Made by a program: the position numbers and the translations under genes
Shown: positions 39,523 to 39,848 of the stretch, in pieces
Position numbering within the stretch: position 1 is the stretch's first letter
Layout: the number at the start of each line of letters is the position of its first letter
Source of the DNA: Gemmatimonadota bacterium
Lineage (GTDB): Bacteria > Gemmatimonadota > Gemmatimonadetes > Gemmatimonadales > Gemmatimonadaceae
Direction: 5' to 3'
Assembly: GCA_026387895.1 (NCBI GenBank)
Contig: JAPLKT010000024.1
Location: 1-39,848 of the forward strand
Length of the DNA: 39,848 bases
Notes under the pieces: model-generated
The model's database searches: none
What the model was told of the DNA's origin: nothing
Seen by the model: only the letters and a program-made list of their open reading frames with translations

Positions 39523-39624
39523 ACTAACGAACCGCTGGCGAACCGCCGGGGAGTCAGCGGTCGACCGCCTGATGACGTAGAATAAGGATCTTGTGCTTGA
39601 AGATAACCCCTACCGGGCTCGCCG

Positions 39625-39848
39625 ATGAGAGATCTCCGCCGCCGCACCCCCCACCGCCTGGGCCGATGGGCCCTGATCGCCCTCCGCTCCCTCGCCTCCG
39701 CTACCGTCGGAACGGCCGGTGCGCAGGGTGGGAAGAAGCCGAGCACGCAGGACGTCTACGGCCTCTGGCGCTCGATTTCTTGCGCCGCGCTCTCCACGGA
39801 CGGCAAGTGGGCCATGTACACCGCCTCCCCGGCCGTCGGCGAGGGAGA
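39625..39848 (+). CDS. S9 peptidase, N-terminal part (cut by window end)
   Basis: The frame from ATG 39625 is open to the last base of the window (74 codons). It starts with an Arg-rich n-region and hydrophobic stretch ending near TAGAQGG, a likely signal peptide. Then come QDVYGLWRSISCAALSTDGK and WAMYTASPAVGEGE. This is the usual beginning of a secreted prolyl oligopeptidase-type S9 peptidase, with the first propeller blade (ALSTDGKWAMY). The catalytic part lies outside the window. It is divergent from the DUF502 gene. Confidence 0.75.
   Translation, partial: MRDLRRRTPHRLGRWALIALRSLASATVGTAGAQGGKKPSTQDVYGLWRSISCAALSTDGKWAMYTASPAVGEG

Noticed and set aside
39504-39746. 80-codon minus-strand open frame over the start of the last S9 peptidase
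   Set aside because: The plus strand has a recognisable signal peptide and S9 N-terminus in this interval.

Overview
The window looks like ordinary chromosome from a high-GC, Gram-negative-type bacterium. The best guess is the phylum Gemmatimonadota. This rests on the combination of secreted S9, M28 and M16 peptidases, a giant Asp-box (BNR) repeat protein, an orphan carboxypeptidase-regulatory/plug protein, single-heme c-type cytochromes and many GTG starts. It is an inference from gene content; no rRNA or other firm marker is present. I see no phage, plasmid, transposase, CRISPR, tRNA or rRNA.

Layout. 1-5.2 kb: an 11-bp minisatellite, a ChoD-like GMC oxidoreductase (+) and, convergent to it, a 1098-residue secreted Asp-box protein (-) whose reading frame runs through 21 consecutive C. 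5.4-10 kb: an EXORDIUM (Phi_1)-like lipoprotein (+), then on the minus strand a PAS-PAS-PAS hybrid histidine kinase and a FabH-type ketosynthase. 10-17.7 kb: an S9 peptidase (-), a frameshifted MacB-type permease (+), an M28 peptidase (+), a carboxypeptidase-regulatory/plug protein (-), a cytochrome c (-) and an orphan DNA methyltransferase (+). 17.7-18.1 kb: a non-coding stretch holding two inverted copies of a REP-like hairpin and two tandem repeats. 18.1-26.4 kb: two secreted proteins of unknown function (-), dUTPase (+), an M16 peptidase pair (+) and DinB (-).

26.4-33.8 kb is a metabolic block on the plus strand: acetoacetyl-CoA synthetase, a threonine/serine dehydratase, then the tightly packed run 4-hydroxyphenylpyruvate dioxygenase, homogentisate dioxygenase, flavin reductase-like protein, aminotransferase. 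Together these would take tyrosine to the ring-cleaved product. The pathway's end product acetoacetate is the substrate of the synthetase encoded just upstream. 33.8-36.1 kb holds thrB-thrC (-), divergent from an amino-acid permease (+). 37.5-39.8 kb holds an amidohydrolase and a DUF502 membrane protein (-), then the first 74 codons of another S9 peptidase (+).

The most notable signals are at small scale. They are a C21 homopolymer inside a coding region, the inverted pair of hairpin elements, an exact 62-bp tandem duplication over the DUF502 start that creates a 21-codon leader ORF coupled by ATGA, a one-base frameshift in the permease, and many short tandem repeats (9-23 bp) at gene ends and in intergenic gaps.
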